Shown piece after piece: positions 11,081-23,560 of a stretch of 64,000 nt of DNA. The position numbers were made by a program, and so were the translations under genes. The DNA is from Paraphysomonas bandaiensis (lineage: Eukaryota; Chrysophyceae). The notes under the pieces were generated by a model. That model ran no database searches. It was not told the origin of the DNA and saw nothing but the letters and a program-made list of their open reading frames with translations. Within the stretch, counting starts at the first letter, position 1. Each line of letters begins with the position of its first letter. Location of the stretch: NCBI GenBank assembly GCA_965644295.1, contig CBFFRP010000249.1, positions 95,854-159,853 of the forward strand, in the 5' to 3' direction.

Positions 11081-12612
11081 TCAATGATACAGAGCGACAT
11101 ACACTTTCCTTTGTCCCGTAAACCAGGGCGACCTCCCATGGGCAATTCTATGATTGTCCAGCATCACCACGTCCCCGGCTCTATGATCATATATCCAGGA
11201 ATTTCTAGATATAGTTCGACGAAGAATCATTGCATCATTCCAACTCACTTCGGAATTATCGTCGCTATATACCATGTCATGCCCGTACCCATACCCCATG
11301 TATATCCTTGCGCGATTGTACAGATACGTAGCAATTGCAAGTGAAGCGGACTCCTTACTGTCAAACAGCTGGGCACTCCAAGCAAACGGGACTGAGAAGG
11401 TAGCTCCGTGGAGGACATTGAAGTGCAGGTTCAGATACTCGTCGCCAGTGACTTCGTGGCGGCGAAATACAAGTGCTTTGTGATGCAGCAACAGGTCTCC
11501 ATCATCTGTCCAAGTAGTGTTGAATCCCTGCTTAGTCGCTGCAGAATCGACAATATCTATGACATTATATGTTACACACGAAAATGGCATAGCGCGAGCC
11601 ATAAAATTACCTCTGTCGTCGGTCTCAAACATTTCTTGCCAACTCTTGGATTTCAGGATGTCGTAATTACGCCTCGCTTTATTGTAGTACCACCGATGGT
11701 AAGTTAGTCCTCTAGACACAAGGTTGTTTTTGTATTCCTGTGGAAGGTCCCGCCACACCTAGGCATTACTTTCATTACACAACTAGAGGCTACGAAATGC
11801 AGTACGCACTACACATAGAGCATAGCGGTAATGGGACACATTCACAGCACAGATAATGACATTAGAGTGGACATCAGACCATTGCAATGCACCACACTTT
11901 GATAGAAAATCACGAACCTGTCGAAAATCAGTAAGCACTGTCTGTCCTCCTGGTGGTGGGTTTGGCTGTTGTGCAAAGAAGTATATACGTCTCGGTGGAT
12001 GGGCAGTGTAGGGCAGCTCTAAGTGAGTGGGAATAGTGGCCAATCGGCCAATCTCAGAGGCCGATGATACAAACTGCGTGCCATTTATACGGCGACGAGG
12101 GGCAGTGCCAAGATACACCTGAAGCATACGCAAATGAGTTGCTAAAGCGGTCATAGCATCATATAACTCCACACCTCAACATGAAGATCCTCGTGGAATT
12201 TTCCGAGAATTTTATCGAAGGAATGCACGTCCTGCACTCCAAATCCACGAAACACAACTCCTCCATAAGTTAAGAGTGCTTCATCGAACCACTGTTTGTT
12301 AGCACTGTACCACCCAATCAAATCATCTGTGCCATTGTAGCTCTCTGAGAGGCTCTGGGAGGGGGACAGGACCAGTACGTACCCTAACGGACCCACTCGT
12401 ATAGTGACTCTCTCATCAAGAAAGGGGCCTGGGAATTCACCACTGTAGAGAAGCGTATTCGTATCGTCCAGGGGGGTCGATATAGAGGGCATATCAGTGC
12501 TGGATAAGCGCACTGCAGGAGGCATTAGTTGAGATACAGGGACCACTAGAAAGACCGATAGAATGAGGGCGATGAGACATCCAAGCAGCGTGCATGCACC
12601 CCACATAAGCAT
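11081..12612 (-). CDS. TauD/TfdA-family Fe(II)/2-oxoglutarate dioxygenase, membrane-anchored
   Basis: Three exons (12612-12175, 12118-11918, 11758-11081), all phase 0, give 438 residues. The family couples oxidative decarboxylation of 2-oxoglutarate to substrate hydroxylation. The iron ligands are visible as H178-x-E180 (THLELPY) and distal H420 in A-H-G-R, with R430 (GQRKVY) placed to hold 2-oxoglutarate. The P-P-G-G-Q-T and W-Q-E-M-F-E-T-D-D blocks are also family-typical. Unlike bacterial TauD, the protein starts with a hydrophobic segment (LLGCLIALILSVFLVVPV). This suggests a signal anchor and a luminal or extracellular catalytic domain. The first intron is only 56 nt with a gtgtgg donor. 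The substrate cannot be told: taurine, trimethyllysine/butyrobetaine-like or other acids remain open. Confidence 0.88.
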
Positions 12613-13016
12613 GCTGATATGGTGTAGTTGTATATGATTCTATCAGAATGGGAGTGTAGTGGCTCCTCATCTTAATAGGCGTAGACTGCATCCTTTGTAT
12701 ATTTTTGTTCCAAGATGCCTCATATATTGAGACAACAATTATCTGTATTTCAGCCGTAGTTGTATTGCAGTAATATAGAGTATATTTGCTTCAATTTATT
12801 TCCGAAAAATACGATACATACGTATACTGCATCCTCGTATTCCACTGCATCATACTACTGCTGTATACATACACGGAGAGAAATCGAAAGTCACGGATGC
12901 TACAGATCAATAAACGGACGGAATACCCCCGTTGCCTTTTTACACAGTCTACACTACAGGTAGTCAAAAGCAGGTTTGTAGCAGGTGCGTCTTCGCTCAT
13001 CTCTGTGGTATTGCTC
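12613..13016. other. Short intergenic region
   Basis: No supported gene. A TACTACTGCTGTATACATAC motif at about 12852-12871 is one of many scattered occurrences of the tactgctgtatac word in this window. Confidence 0.4.
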
Positions 13017-14933
13017 TCATGCTCTATTGTCGCAGTTGCATTGCCACCCTCTGCGCTGTCGTCTTGCGCTTGTCCGCACTGGTCCGGTTGGTCCCGCGAT
13101 AGCTGGTGAGTGCCTTGCGTTTTTTCGATTTACTTGTGCGGTCTTGTTCACTGCGTCTATCACCAACTGCGTGGTTATCTTCTTCCTCCAGTTTGTTCTG
13201 CTGACATATTTGTTTGTCTTCAGATTCAAGAAAATCCAGCTGCCATTTGCATTGCCTGCAGGATACAAGGCTATGCACGGCTCAGTTCGGTCCTGCTCCG
13301 CGTCGTTGCTCTTGACCTTCGGGTCGTAGCACTCCACATAGTCACCGAATGCGAGAGCCAGCTCCTTCTTGAAATTCGGTTTGATCCCTGTCAATGCCAC
13401 TCGCGGCGCTACCGTTGATCCATTGGTGGATGGCCTTCTTAGATTCATCCTGCTGTTCGCATAACGTACCAGATCTTTCACATTGGCGTCAGGTAAATCC
13501 CACGGTAGTCCTGCATGGATGCTCCTGATCATCTCTTTCAGGCGTCGTATTTTTGAGTCAATTTTGTCGAGGTGGTCGCCTGCTCCCGCGACGTCTATCT
13601 CCACCCCTGTAATCTGCCCTCGGAGTGGTTTGAAGCCAGGTTGTGGGTCGAGGTAAGCGATGGTCGGCACATACCCGTAGCTCCGTAGCAGATTAACGTG
13701 TTCCTGAAGTGCGAGTCCTAATGCTTCTGTTGTCTCATTCTGTACTGCAGAGACTACTGACACTCCCAGTGGCTCCGCCATCGTGAGAAGAAAGGACTGC
13801 TGTCGCACGCTGAAAATGTCTGAGTAGAGCCTCTGCTCTCGCTGCATCTCCGATTTCAGTGCGGTGTCTACGTACTGGCGCCCCGTTTTTTTGTGAGTGT
13901 GCTTTCCGCGCACTGACTCGTATGGGATTCCATATATCTCGAATGCTCTCCGTACGTCACTTGCAGTGAGTTTCAGTCCTGTTATGTTGCCATCACTGAC
14001 TAAGTTGATTGCGTCTTTCTCAGAGTCAAATCCCGAGGTCTTGACTAAGTCCCATGCCTCTCGTGCTCGAGCCACTTCGGCCTTCGAGTGCCTCGCTTCC
14101 ATGTCAGCTACTGTTGTGACATGTACGTTTCCAGTGGCCCAGTCTCGCATATCAGCCACGTACATTTTGTTCCTTCGTGCGAATACCAGGTCTCTACCAG
14201 GTAAATGCACAGTATACGATTTGCCTTGCACATATGTTACATCGTACATATCCTCCACATCTGATTGACATAGCACACTCGCACGTAAATGATCAGCCGT
14301 TGTGCAGGGAAAGAATTGATCCAGATCTCCTACATTTGGTAGCTCCATAGCGTGCCCTGAGAGTCCTGCCACGGTACATTTCCTGGTCGCCGGCCTTATA
14401 TTGTGCAGTAATGCAGGGTGAACCACTGACACGTCCGCCTGATTATCTAGCAGTACCTCGTACCACCTGAATGGGTGGCCTCCGGATGTGAATGCGTTCT
14501 TTAGGGTCACCGCACAGTTTCTCTCATCTGCGTCTTGGTTGTCAGGACATTCATTGAGTCGGTGCCCTGGCTCGCCGCACCCCCAACATATCAGGGGTTT
14601 CCTCCGTTGATCTCTGTGCCGTGGATTCTTCTGCCCCCTTTTGAATTCTTTGTGGTCGTCTCTGTCGCCATTTTCGTCACTGTCACTTGCGCTGTGTTTC
14701 CCTTTGCTGGAGGTTTTACGTTCAGCTTTGGTGACGAAAGCTGCTCCTCCTGCCGCGCGTGTCTGCTTCCTGGCCGGTAAGTATTTAGAAACCTTGTTGT
14801 ATATGTCATTCACGTGTGTGGGTGCAATCTGAGTTCCCATGGTTAGGTCATTAAGATAGTTCGTCTTGAAATCCCCGTATCTCGTGTCGTCTAGTCCGTT
14901 AAAGAAGTCCATCGCCACATCGGTGTCGGACAT
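13017..14933 (-). mobile_element. Ty1/copia-type retrotransposon fragment (gag-protease-partial integrase)
   Basis: A single 638-residue frame. It contains a CCHC zinc knuckle (C116-x2-C119-x4-H124-x4-C129) for nucleic-acid binding. A protease-like strand follows with D163-N-Q-A, the D-N-Q form that I recall from some protist copia elements instead of D-S/T-G. Further on, A-F-G-D-Y-V-E and R-T-E-P-C-I-A-L resemble the integrase-to-RT linker of copia polyproteins. The integrase core itself (HHCC and DDE residues) and the reverse transcriptase are missing, and no LTRs are seen. It is therefore a truncated insertion. The frame is open throughout, arguing against great age. It lies between the dioxygenase and IFT46 genes and is not a host gene. 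Confidence 0.82.
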
Positions 14934-15035
14934 TTTGGCGTTGTCCTATAACGGACTAGACGACACGAGATATGGGGACTTCAAGACTAACTATCTTAAC
15001 GACCTAACCATGGGAACCCAGAGTGCACCCACACA
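14828..15035. repeat. Head-to-head duplication of copia gag 5' segment
   Basis: About 80 bp at 14828-14908 (the element's minus-strand start, encoding NGLDDTRYGDFKTNYLNDLT) recurs on the plus strand at about 14948-15032 with few mismatches. The two copies are separated by roughly 40 bp and point away from each other. The plus copy ends abruptly after MGTQSAPTQ. Confidence 0.85.
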
Positions 15036-16022
15036 GTCTAGGCAAAAAGCAGGTTCTCTTTGCAGTTACTACAGAACTCGTTAGTAAGAGGAAATTATGC
15101 TTCTAAGTCTACAGCCGTACAAAACACTGCATAACATAACACCATACACCTCTATGTGCCCTATGCATATCTTATACAGTCACTTCAAGTACTAAACTGA
15201 AAAGAACATCCTCTTATTTCTCTACGACACCACTGTGCAGACTACGCCCTTCTCTGTATACTCTATACTACGAATACGTATTCTCGTATTCTGCTCATTT
15301 TAGTCCTAATGTATTCCACTCTATACGCTGTATACTACACCTTGTGTGTGTGTTGCATGTAGAAGGGGACATACTCTGCATACACAGCACTGTGAGGTAC
15401 TTGCAGGAGATACATTGCAAGCAATAGTCCTAATAGGTTGATATGCTTCATGTTCGGCTATTGAGGGGTGTTGCACTTCTTCAACAATCTTATCTTGGCC
15501 ACCCTTCCCTAATACTACACTACGATATAAAAGACACATTCATGCCAGTGCATAGAGTTATAAGTTATAGAGTCCAGTCAATGAGGTTGGACTGAGCAAC
15601 ACTGCAATATCTTCCGACGATGATATACGCCATGTTATAGTCATCTAACATAATGATATAAGATATCTAACAAATACACTTTAAACATACGATATGAGTG
15701 TGCCGATACTCAAACCTGCAATTAATTAGTAGGAATGCAGATAGTACTCCTGTTGCAAGGATTGTAACTGCGAGAGAGATTACACTTTATTATCACAAGA
15801 GATGTGCTATATATGTTACATCTGCAAATCTATGCCATATATGTTACAATATCAAATTCTATGAATGTAATGCATTAATACTTATTACTTTCGACCTGAA
15901 CACAATTTCTGCCACTACTTATACTACCGTTATATACCTGTGGATTGATATTGATCATAACAAAAGTACTACAACCACCTACACACTACACAATAGGGCG
16001 CCATGACACAATATCTGACCGC
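15036..16022. other. Intergenic, 3' flank of IFT46
   Basis: No supported gene. AT-rich, without recognised repeats. IFT46 terminates at its right edge. Confidence 0.4.
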
Positions 16023-17902
16023 CTATTTGTATCCCTGATTTATCTCCAGCACATCTGCCCCGCCAAAGTCATCCTTCCCTTCTGCTCCAGGTGCATTCTG
16101 TCGCATTGCCTGGAAGTGCGGATTGTCTCTGAAGTCCATATACAGCGAAAACATTACGTGTAGTGATTCCACTGGGTTATCATAGGTAGGAATATCCAAA
16201 ATAGAGCAAAGAACCTTGGCATATTCCGCCAGGGAAAGGTCTAAATCAGGAGATGGAAGCTGGAGGGTCTCTAGAGCGGCTTCGAACTGCTCTGGCCACA
16301 CGTCCATCAGCGTCTCGATGTCAGGCATATTCTTCTTGTAATGAACCTGGTAGAAAGTTGATTACAAACCGAATGTGTAACGTCAGGAAAGTTATAACAT
16401 TGTAATACTACCGTAGTTTAGAAGTGTTATATGCAAAGGCAAATACTACCTGTGGTGGTGGTTTCGATCTGTGGAGATCACTTATACTCTGGATCCACTT
16501 CGCTATAGCCCCAGGGTTCTTCTCAGCGTTTTCTATGGACCGAACGACCACATCCCCGTATTGCTGTTTCTTACTTGAAGCCCGCAACTGCAGCTCCAAC
16601 ACAGTAGGATCTGATTGCACGGTTGCAGGCTCATCCAATATCTTGAATCCAAGGTCATCATCCTCACCATCAGGTCGTGGAACCTAAATCGCCAAACAGA
16701 TAGTGCGTTAAAGAAATTATTCCCAAATTAGTGACATTCAGTCGGTTTACTATTAACAATTTCATTATTTTTGCACCTTGATGAACCCATCAATCTCCCC
16801 TATGGCAGGAATGTACTCAGGTATGAAGCACTTCAACGACGTCTCCAGCTCGACTTCATGAGGCTTGTACCGTTCAATATACTGGAAGAGGTCCCTCACC
16901 TCGGCAGCGACGTTAAGATACTGATAGTCCTTAGGGTTATATGCGCCTTCAACACCCTCGTAAAACTCCTGCTCTCCCTCTCCTTCATCATCTTCCTCTT
17001 CACTGGACTCCTCGTCATCATCGTCGCCCACATTCTGGGAAAGATGTCATGCATAAAAATGAAGAGCCACAACAACACTAGAAGTATGCACGAACTATAC
17101 ACACTTTGCGTTCACGAATATGAAGTGCAGTATATAGGAAATTCCCAGGTGTCAAAAAGGAAATAACCCAGGAAAGTGATTACGAGGCCTGCTTCACGAC
17201 CTGTGTTAATACCTGTCTATGTACTTCAGCTGCTTTAGACTGTGCTGCCCCCATGGAGAAGTTATCAGCTGGGGCAGGCGCCTTTATCTCCATAGACACC
17301 TATCCCAAACCAAAAGTCATGCACGTATTTGTGCTACTAGCATCAGAATAAAAATTACCTGGGCTACTGGTTTCGACTGGTTTCCCCTCCCACTTTGTGT
17401 GTCCACACTCTCATCTGAACCGGATCTGGAAAACTCAAGGGCCTCATCAAAAGGCCGGTTTGATATGGAGTTTGACTTGTTCAATTCCGCCTTGATATCA
17501 TCCCGTGCAGGTCTGGCGTTCTTCGCTGGGGGCGTGATATGCTGATCCATACTCTGGCTTATCTCCACTGCCTCGTCATATTTGTCATTGGTTAGTTTCT
17601 GTTCCTTGCTTTGCTGAAATCAACCACTTATAGTTAGTATGGACATAGTTCAACAACATTAAGCGGAACCTTCGCATCTCTCCGTCCATCAAAACTCTCG
17701 GCAACCGATAAGTCTTGACTAACCTCATATGCCTCATCATATGGCTTGTTGTACTGAACAGTCGACTGGTAAAACAAAACAACACTCAGATTGATTGGAG
17801 TTAATAGTTACATATACGCACTGGTTTATTGTGCTTTGTTTCATCGATGCTCTCTTCGAACTCATCCAACTCATCAGAGAACTCATCCTCCGAGTGCGAC
17901 AT
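16023..17902 (-). CDS. IFT46: Intraflagellar transport protein IFT46
   Basis: IFT46 is a core subunit of the IFT-B train and carries axonemal cargo, notably outer dynein arms. Seven exons (17902-17822, 17765-17670, 17613-17359, 17299-17213, 17034-16777, 16683-16450, 16346-16023), all phase 0, give 444 residues. The conserved region follows the family order: an acidic stretch, Y-N-P-K-D-Y, L-F-Q-Y-I-E-R-Y, F-I-P-E-Y-I-P-A-I-G, D-E-P, Q-S-D-P-T-V-L, A-E-K-N-P, S-D-L-H-R-S-K-P-P and M-P-D-I-E-T-L-M. The N-terminal 150 residues are longer than in animals and hold three copies of an N-x-P/Y-Y/F-D-E-A-x-E-x-S unit at about residues 33, 68 and 111. It is cytoplasmic/ciliary. Its presence, with CFAP45, implies motile flagella. 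Very secure. Confidence 0.96.
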
Positions 17903-18666
17903 TATCAATCAATGTATTAGTAAACTACGAGCAGTGTTAACAGCAGCAGAGATCACACTATTAACAGTTACAGCGATACAGATATAAGCTAATAGCAGTT
18001 GTCTATATATGGGACTACCTGCTCTTAGTCGACAGTTGACAGGTGATGAGGGAGTGCAGATAGTCAAGATACGTTGAGGTATGTTAGAGGGTTGTGTGTT
18101 TCTTTTATGGGATTCCTCGATCTGTGTATGTATGTGTATATGAGAGAGTCGTATCGTAGTATTTAAACAGCATACCATACTCCCCTGTACATACACACCT
18201 ACATATAAACTAACTGATGCACACTGTACAGAGAATGAAACTTCTTCAGATTCAAAAAACCTTGTTGATATCTAAAAATGCCTCTTTTGATAACTAAAAA
18301 TGCCTCTTTTGATATCTGAAAATGCCGGTTTCTCTGACTACGTTACATACAATAGTACACTGTTGTACAGAGAGTACAATCTGCTGTCCAAAGTATACAG
18401 TTTCGAAGTACAGGATTCTGAAAATTCCAAATTACGAAGAAAACTCCTATTTATTATTAAAAACTCCAATTTTCGTCTTTCTCAAGACTCAGAAACCCCT
18501 CAAGAATTTCTACGTAGTAGACGGTACAGTAGCTCCAGTGTGTCAGCAGATCGGACCAGTCACTCCACTCACTCAACTGACTGTATAATTAATAAAATAA
18601 ATAAAGAATTATCCCTCATCTCATCCACATGTCCACTCCCCCACCTCCCCCCATCATCACCTGATC
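17903..18666. other. Divergent spacer with 22-bp tandem repeat
   Basis: Between IFT46 (minus) and the Orai-like/PH gene (plus). Around 18266-18328 a unit of about 22 bp (gatatctaaaaatgcctctttt) occurs nearly three times. A frame at 18300-18683 has no recognised domain and overlaps the next gene's start, so I do not call it. Confidence 0.45.
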
Positions 18667-20247
18667 ATGCTAGCAGTCGATAAGAAGGTTCTTAAGGCTC
18701 AGTTTTCACGAAACAGTCTCGAGATTCACTCCAAGTTAGTGGGCTTGTATTTAGAGAACCTCAATGCTATTGCCACTCAAGCAGCGATTGTAGCCGACTT
18801 AGGATTTGGTGCTGTTAAAGAAATGGGGTTTCATAAGGAGATGGACAAGACCGTTCACACACCCGGATCGTTTACATTCGGCTACTTCTATTATTTTATG
18901 GCGATATCAGGACTCGTTACGTCTGTATTGGCTCTCTCTCAGTCGACAATTTGTGTTGTATTTGGACACACGATGTTTTTGTATGGTGAAAATCATGAGG
19001 TGTCTTTATTAGCTGTACATAAGATGCGAACACATCAACTCGAGTCTGGATTTTGGGGAGCAGTGTGTGCTTTTTGTTTGATCATGCAGGGGTGTATATT
19101 TACTTGGGGAATGGTACCTATGGACTTGGGGCTGATTATAACAGTTGTGTATATGTGTGGAATGTACATGATATATACTGAGGGACGCAGAACTATCGCC
19201 AGTTTTAGGCCAGAGACGAGCTTGCAAGGTATATGTTTACTGTCGTCTGTTCACTGGTTAAACACTCTGCTCAGACCTCGGTTTGAGTAGCGAAACACAG
19301 CTATGGACAAAGATTGCCACTTTTTTTGGATTGGCTGGAGAGACGGACGAGGGTGCCGAAGAGATGGAGGTGACTCCAGAAGAATTGGGTCTACTGGATT
19401 CAACAGGCGAAGTCCTCACTAAAGATAGGCTGCGAGGGGTGAGTTGTGTCTATTTAGTATACCTGTTATGGTGGTAATGATGCGATGCGTAGAGGGTGAA
19501 TAAAGTCCGCATGCGTGGCTACCTGTGGACGAAAAATCTGATGACGGATCACATCAGTGAAGTCTTTCATCGGACCTACGCGGTACTGGAGAATGGCGCA
19601 CTAGACTTTTATCGTCGTAGAGAAGACTATATCGACAACTTGAACCCAGTTAACCGTCGATCATATCGGATGCGTGACTATGAGCTGATAACAAATCCCA
19701 AAAAGATCGCTCGCTTTAACGCTCCTCCATCCGTACTCGGATTTGCAGGCGTTAGAGCCTTGGTAACGGGGACGCATGAACTGAGCACGTCGGACTTCAT
19801 GAACGCAACTTTTTCCACAGAACACGCCCTCTCACGTCTGCGATTGACTCTTGCCCCTAAGGTAAATCATGTGATTAAATATATTTAGGATAATGTGGTG
19901 ATGGTGGTTCTTGTAGAGCTCCTCTGAATTGCACACTGTGGATGCCGTGCAACTCATGGTTGAAGATGATGTTACATATAAACAGTGGGTCGTGAAGTTT
20001 TCTGAAGTTATAAGGTATGTGTATCCTGAAGAGGTGATTCTGTTTGTTTGTCTCATGCATATGATACAGCATATACGATAAAATCCGTACTCTGGATGAT
20101 ACTGCGCTCACAAGACGGTATTGCCTTTTTATTCTTGAGACTGTGTTAACCGTTTTTTCTTTCAGAAACGTAAACGACGTCGAGTCCAGTTTACATTTTG
20201 CTCATAGCAAACGAAGTAAAATGGATTTCGATATAAGCTGTTCATAG
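18667..20247 (+). CDS. Orai-like four-transmembrane protein with C-terminal PH domain
   Basis: Six exons (18667-19228, 19275-19438, 19493-19861, 19917-20014, 20070-20117, 20166-20247) join in phase to 440 residues. Residues 1-187 contain four hydrophobic spans. The first (A-A-I-V-A-D-L-G-F-G-A-V-K-E-M, 39-53) can be laid without gaps on Orai transmembrane helix 1, with E52 opposite the selectivity-filter glutamate. Orai channels pass calcium across the plasma membrane after store depletion. From about residue 246 a PH domain follows (G-Y-L-W-T-K-N, A-V-L-E-N-G-A-L-D-F-Y, closing helix K-Q-W-V-V-K-F-S-E-V-I), expected to bind phosphoinositides or proteins. Animal Orai has no PH domain. The PH call is strong; the Orai relation is suggestive only. 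Confidence 0.7.
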
Positions 20248-20809
20248 TGAAAACATGTGCTGGCGTCGCATTAAACTTTACTTCTCATAGTGTTAATAAA
20301 TATTCATGTAAATCATAGTGATAGTTGTGACGAACGTATATAAGGTTTTGTCTTGGAAGATTTTCATGATAACCTAAGCGATATGCATAAGTTGCATGTT
20401 ATATAGACATAAGGTGTCTACATTTTGCTAATGGTGACCAATTGAGTGGTTTAGTCAACATTACTCATACTATAATGACTGTTTACTTTGACCTATACTG
20501 CATACACTGAGTGAACACTACTCCAGGAAACTCGATGCTATTATACGCTATACGCACATGGAATATATACACCTTACAGGACATCTATCTTCTTCATTTC
20601 TCCATAGAACTCATGGCCTTCATCTACAGGGTTCTTTCACTATCAATAATACACAATACAGTACATCTGCTGTAGGAAACGAAGTACTGATATCAAAGAA
20701 TGATCAATGTGGTAGGTAATTAAGAAAGTACTATACTATTATAATTTACGACACCACATCTACATGAACAGCAAATCTACACATTACGTTGAAAGCAGTA
20801 TTCTTCATT
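20248..20809. other. Convergent 3' flanks
   Basis: AT-rich spacer between the convergent Orai-like/PH and OST48 genes; no gene or repeat seen. Confidence 0.4.
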
Positions 20810-22462
20810 CTAATCAGAGGAGAAATAAAATGACACAGAGAATGCTAAGAAGCCTATCATGACTGCGAAAGCTGATGTATAGTACGGATATGCAGACGGT
20901 ATAAATCTCTCATATTCATTGTGTTTGAATGGACGGATCGAAACCTGAGTTTCCGTGTGTATCGTAGAGTAGCCCGATCGACGATACAACACGCGGAACT
21001 TAAATACGCCGTAGTCGTCTGGGGCGATGAATGAAGCGTGGCACCGTCCAGTTTGAGGATCACAGTTCATTGTAGTCCGTATGTAAGGGTCGAGCATGAC
21101 AAACTCCAACTGCAGGTCTGTTGGCGCAAAAGGCACCCACTTTCCCTGCTTCAACTCCTGGAGAGTAATACCGAATACTATCTCATCTTTGACGCGGTAA
21201 ACGAGTGAAGAGCGGGTTAGCTCTGGGTCTGGATACAGAGTGGTTGGAAGGTCTGGGCGTTTCTTTTCATGCAAAATCAGGTCAGCGGGCGATCCATCTG
21301 AACGGTAGTGCGTAATGTTGCTAAACCGCAAAACACCAGCCTTGCCAGTAGTCCAGCGAGTCACCTCCCTACAGAAAACTCTGTTCCCATAACGTCCATC
21401 TTCAGCTCGAAAAAATTCATTTGAAAACATATCTAGTGAACCAGACACTAACACGCGAGCATTATTTCGGGCTTGTATACCCGTTACTAGCAATGTGTCC
21501 GAGCCTGCATTGTCAGGGAAGCTGCTAATATCCTTCGCCCTATCACTGGAGTAAGACGTTGGGTTGCCTCGCAACACCTGCCCAGTATTAAACACCACCA
21601 GTCAATAGAATTTACCTCACCTTAACAGCCAACACGTTGTCTTCCTCCACAGCATGACCTAGACCACGATAGAGCACGGGTGCTAAATGCGCGTTGTGAG
21701 AGAACTCGCCAAGCACTGCCTCGGATTTTATGACATTGCTTGCCATAACAGTGTTGTGCGATACATCCCCCCTACACCCATAACTAAGTGCTGTTCAACA
21801 CATTCAACAACCGCTCACCCGATAGATATATTACTGCGATAATAATTGAAGTGGTCTATGACCTCGCTGGTCTTCGAGTCAAACTCAATACCACAGTTTT
21901 CCGCAAATAATCGCATGTTTTTAGACATACCACCCTCAAGACCCAGCACAAGGTTCCCGCCATGATCGACAAACGACAGTAAGTCATGGAAGCTCAATGA
22001 GTTAAAGCTGCTTGTTTTGGGAGCGAATATTATAATGTTATCGTAGAGATATTCTCCAAACTCCTTGATGACTATCGTAGAAGATGTTGATGGTACGATA
22101 GTCAGCTCATGACCGTCACCTGAACATAACACCATCAGCACAACCACATACACACATAAACACCCATATATACACATATATACACACATATACACACATA
22201 TATACATACATATATATACACACATATACACACATATACAGACATACATAAGCAGACAGCACAACACATACACAAACTCACCCTGCAGATCATTGAAATA
22301 GTCAGAGAAACGCTGAGCTGTGGAGTAGACTGGGTCGACTATAGCCAGAGTCTTATCTGCGCCGATAGAGTGCTCCACGTTATTACTGTACGCATAAAAG
22401 ATAGAGGGAAGCAGGAATAGAAGGGTCAAGGAGATGAAAGAGGAGGGGGAGGGGGGTGGCAT
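20810..22462 (-). CDS. DDOST: Oligosaccharyltransferase 48-kDa subunit (OST48/WBP1)
   Basis: A non-catalytic, essential subunit of the ER oligosaccharyltransferase that transfers the dolichol-linked glycan to asparagines. Five exons (22462-22282, 22119-21819, 21771-21621, 21577-20810) resolve as four blocks, all in phase, giving 466 residues. A signal peptide (SFISLTLLFLLPSIFYAYS) is followed by family blocks: L-A-I-V-D, the D-N-I-I-I-F-A-P-K strand, F-V-D-H-G-G-N-L-V-L, G-I-E-F-D, A-V-L-Y-R-G-L-G-H and S-G-S-L-D-M-F-S. The protein ends with one membrane helix (SAFAVMIGFLAFSVSFYF) and a short tail, as in the family. The start sits in a good context (caccATG). Introns are 162, 47 and 43 nt; the first holds a CATATA-rich tract. 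Secure. Confidence 0.95.
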
Positions 22463-22549
22463 GGTGAGCCTTACTAATCGTGTGTGTGTCTGTGGAATTA
22501 TATACATACACACTCTTAAGAGAGCTGTATGAGTACATACACACCTGAT

Positions 22550-23215
22550 ACTACTGCTGTATACATATATACACTCCTGCTGTATACATATATACACTCC
22601 TGCTGTATACATATATATACATACCACTGCTGTATACATATACATACATACTGCTGCTGTATATATATACATACACACTGCTGCTGTATATATATATATA
22701 CACACTGCTGCTGTATACATATATATACATACTACTGCTGTATACATATATATACATACTACTGCTGTATACATATATATACACACTGCTGCTGTATACA
22801 TATATATACACACTGCTGCTGTATACATATATATACACACTGCTGCTGTATACATATATACACTCCTGCTGTATACATATATATACATACCACTGCTGTA
22901 TACATATACATACATACTGCTGCTGTATATATATACATACACACTGCTGCTGTATATATATATATACACACTGCTGCTGTATACATATATATACATACTA
23001 CTGCTGTATACATATATATACACACTGCTGCTGTATACATATATATACACACTGCTGCTGTATACATATATATACACACTGCTGCTGTATACATATATAT
23101 ACATACTACTGCTGTATACATATATACACTCCTGCTGTATACATATATATACATACCACTGCTGTATACATATACATACATACCACTGCTGTATACATAT
23201 ACATACCGTATACAG
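22550..23215. repeat. Minisatellite of GTATACATATATATAC / CTGCTG units
   Basis: About 25 head-to-tail units of 23-33 bp, each combining a CTGCT or CTGCTG core with a self-complementary GTATACATATATATAC-type segment. A higher-order period is visible: the unit order from about 22600 to 22860 recurs from about 22885 to 23150. It lies upstream of OST48 (minus) and bleomycin hydrolase (plus). Long frames run through it on both strands but only reflect the repeat. Confidence 0.93.
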
Positions 23216-23560
23216 AGGACCTGTACAGCAGCAGTGTCTTATATATACAGCAGCAGTAGTTTCTACCATACACACCCAGGGAATACGATTATATACCGTG
23301 GTATACCGCTGTAGTATCCAACAACTGCATAGATTCATGTAAGATGCGCGTATGCAGGTGTGTCACACTGTAGGATTCCTAGTCGTAGCAGATATAGAAA
23401 TACGTACAGCAAGATATCCGCATCCCCCCATACACATACATACACATACACTCCACTCTACTCCAGTTCACATTCTCCTAACATCCAGACACCATTACAA
23501 AGATACAATACAGACATATGACGCAACAGATCACATCGAACGACGTCACGATATTCAGGT

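Noticed and set aside
22550-23215. CRISPR-like look of regularly spaced units
   Set aside because: Units are contiguous with no unique spacers, and the genome is eukaryotic; it is a minisatellite.
21815-23338. A 507-codon minus-strand frame joining the minisatellite to OST48
   Set aside because: The frame through the repeat is compositional. OST48 has its own signal-peptide start at 22462 and needs splicing that this frame ignores.
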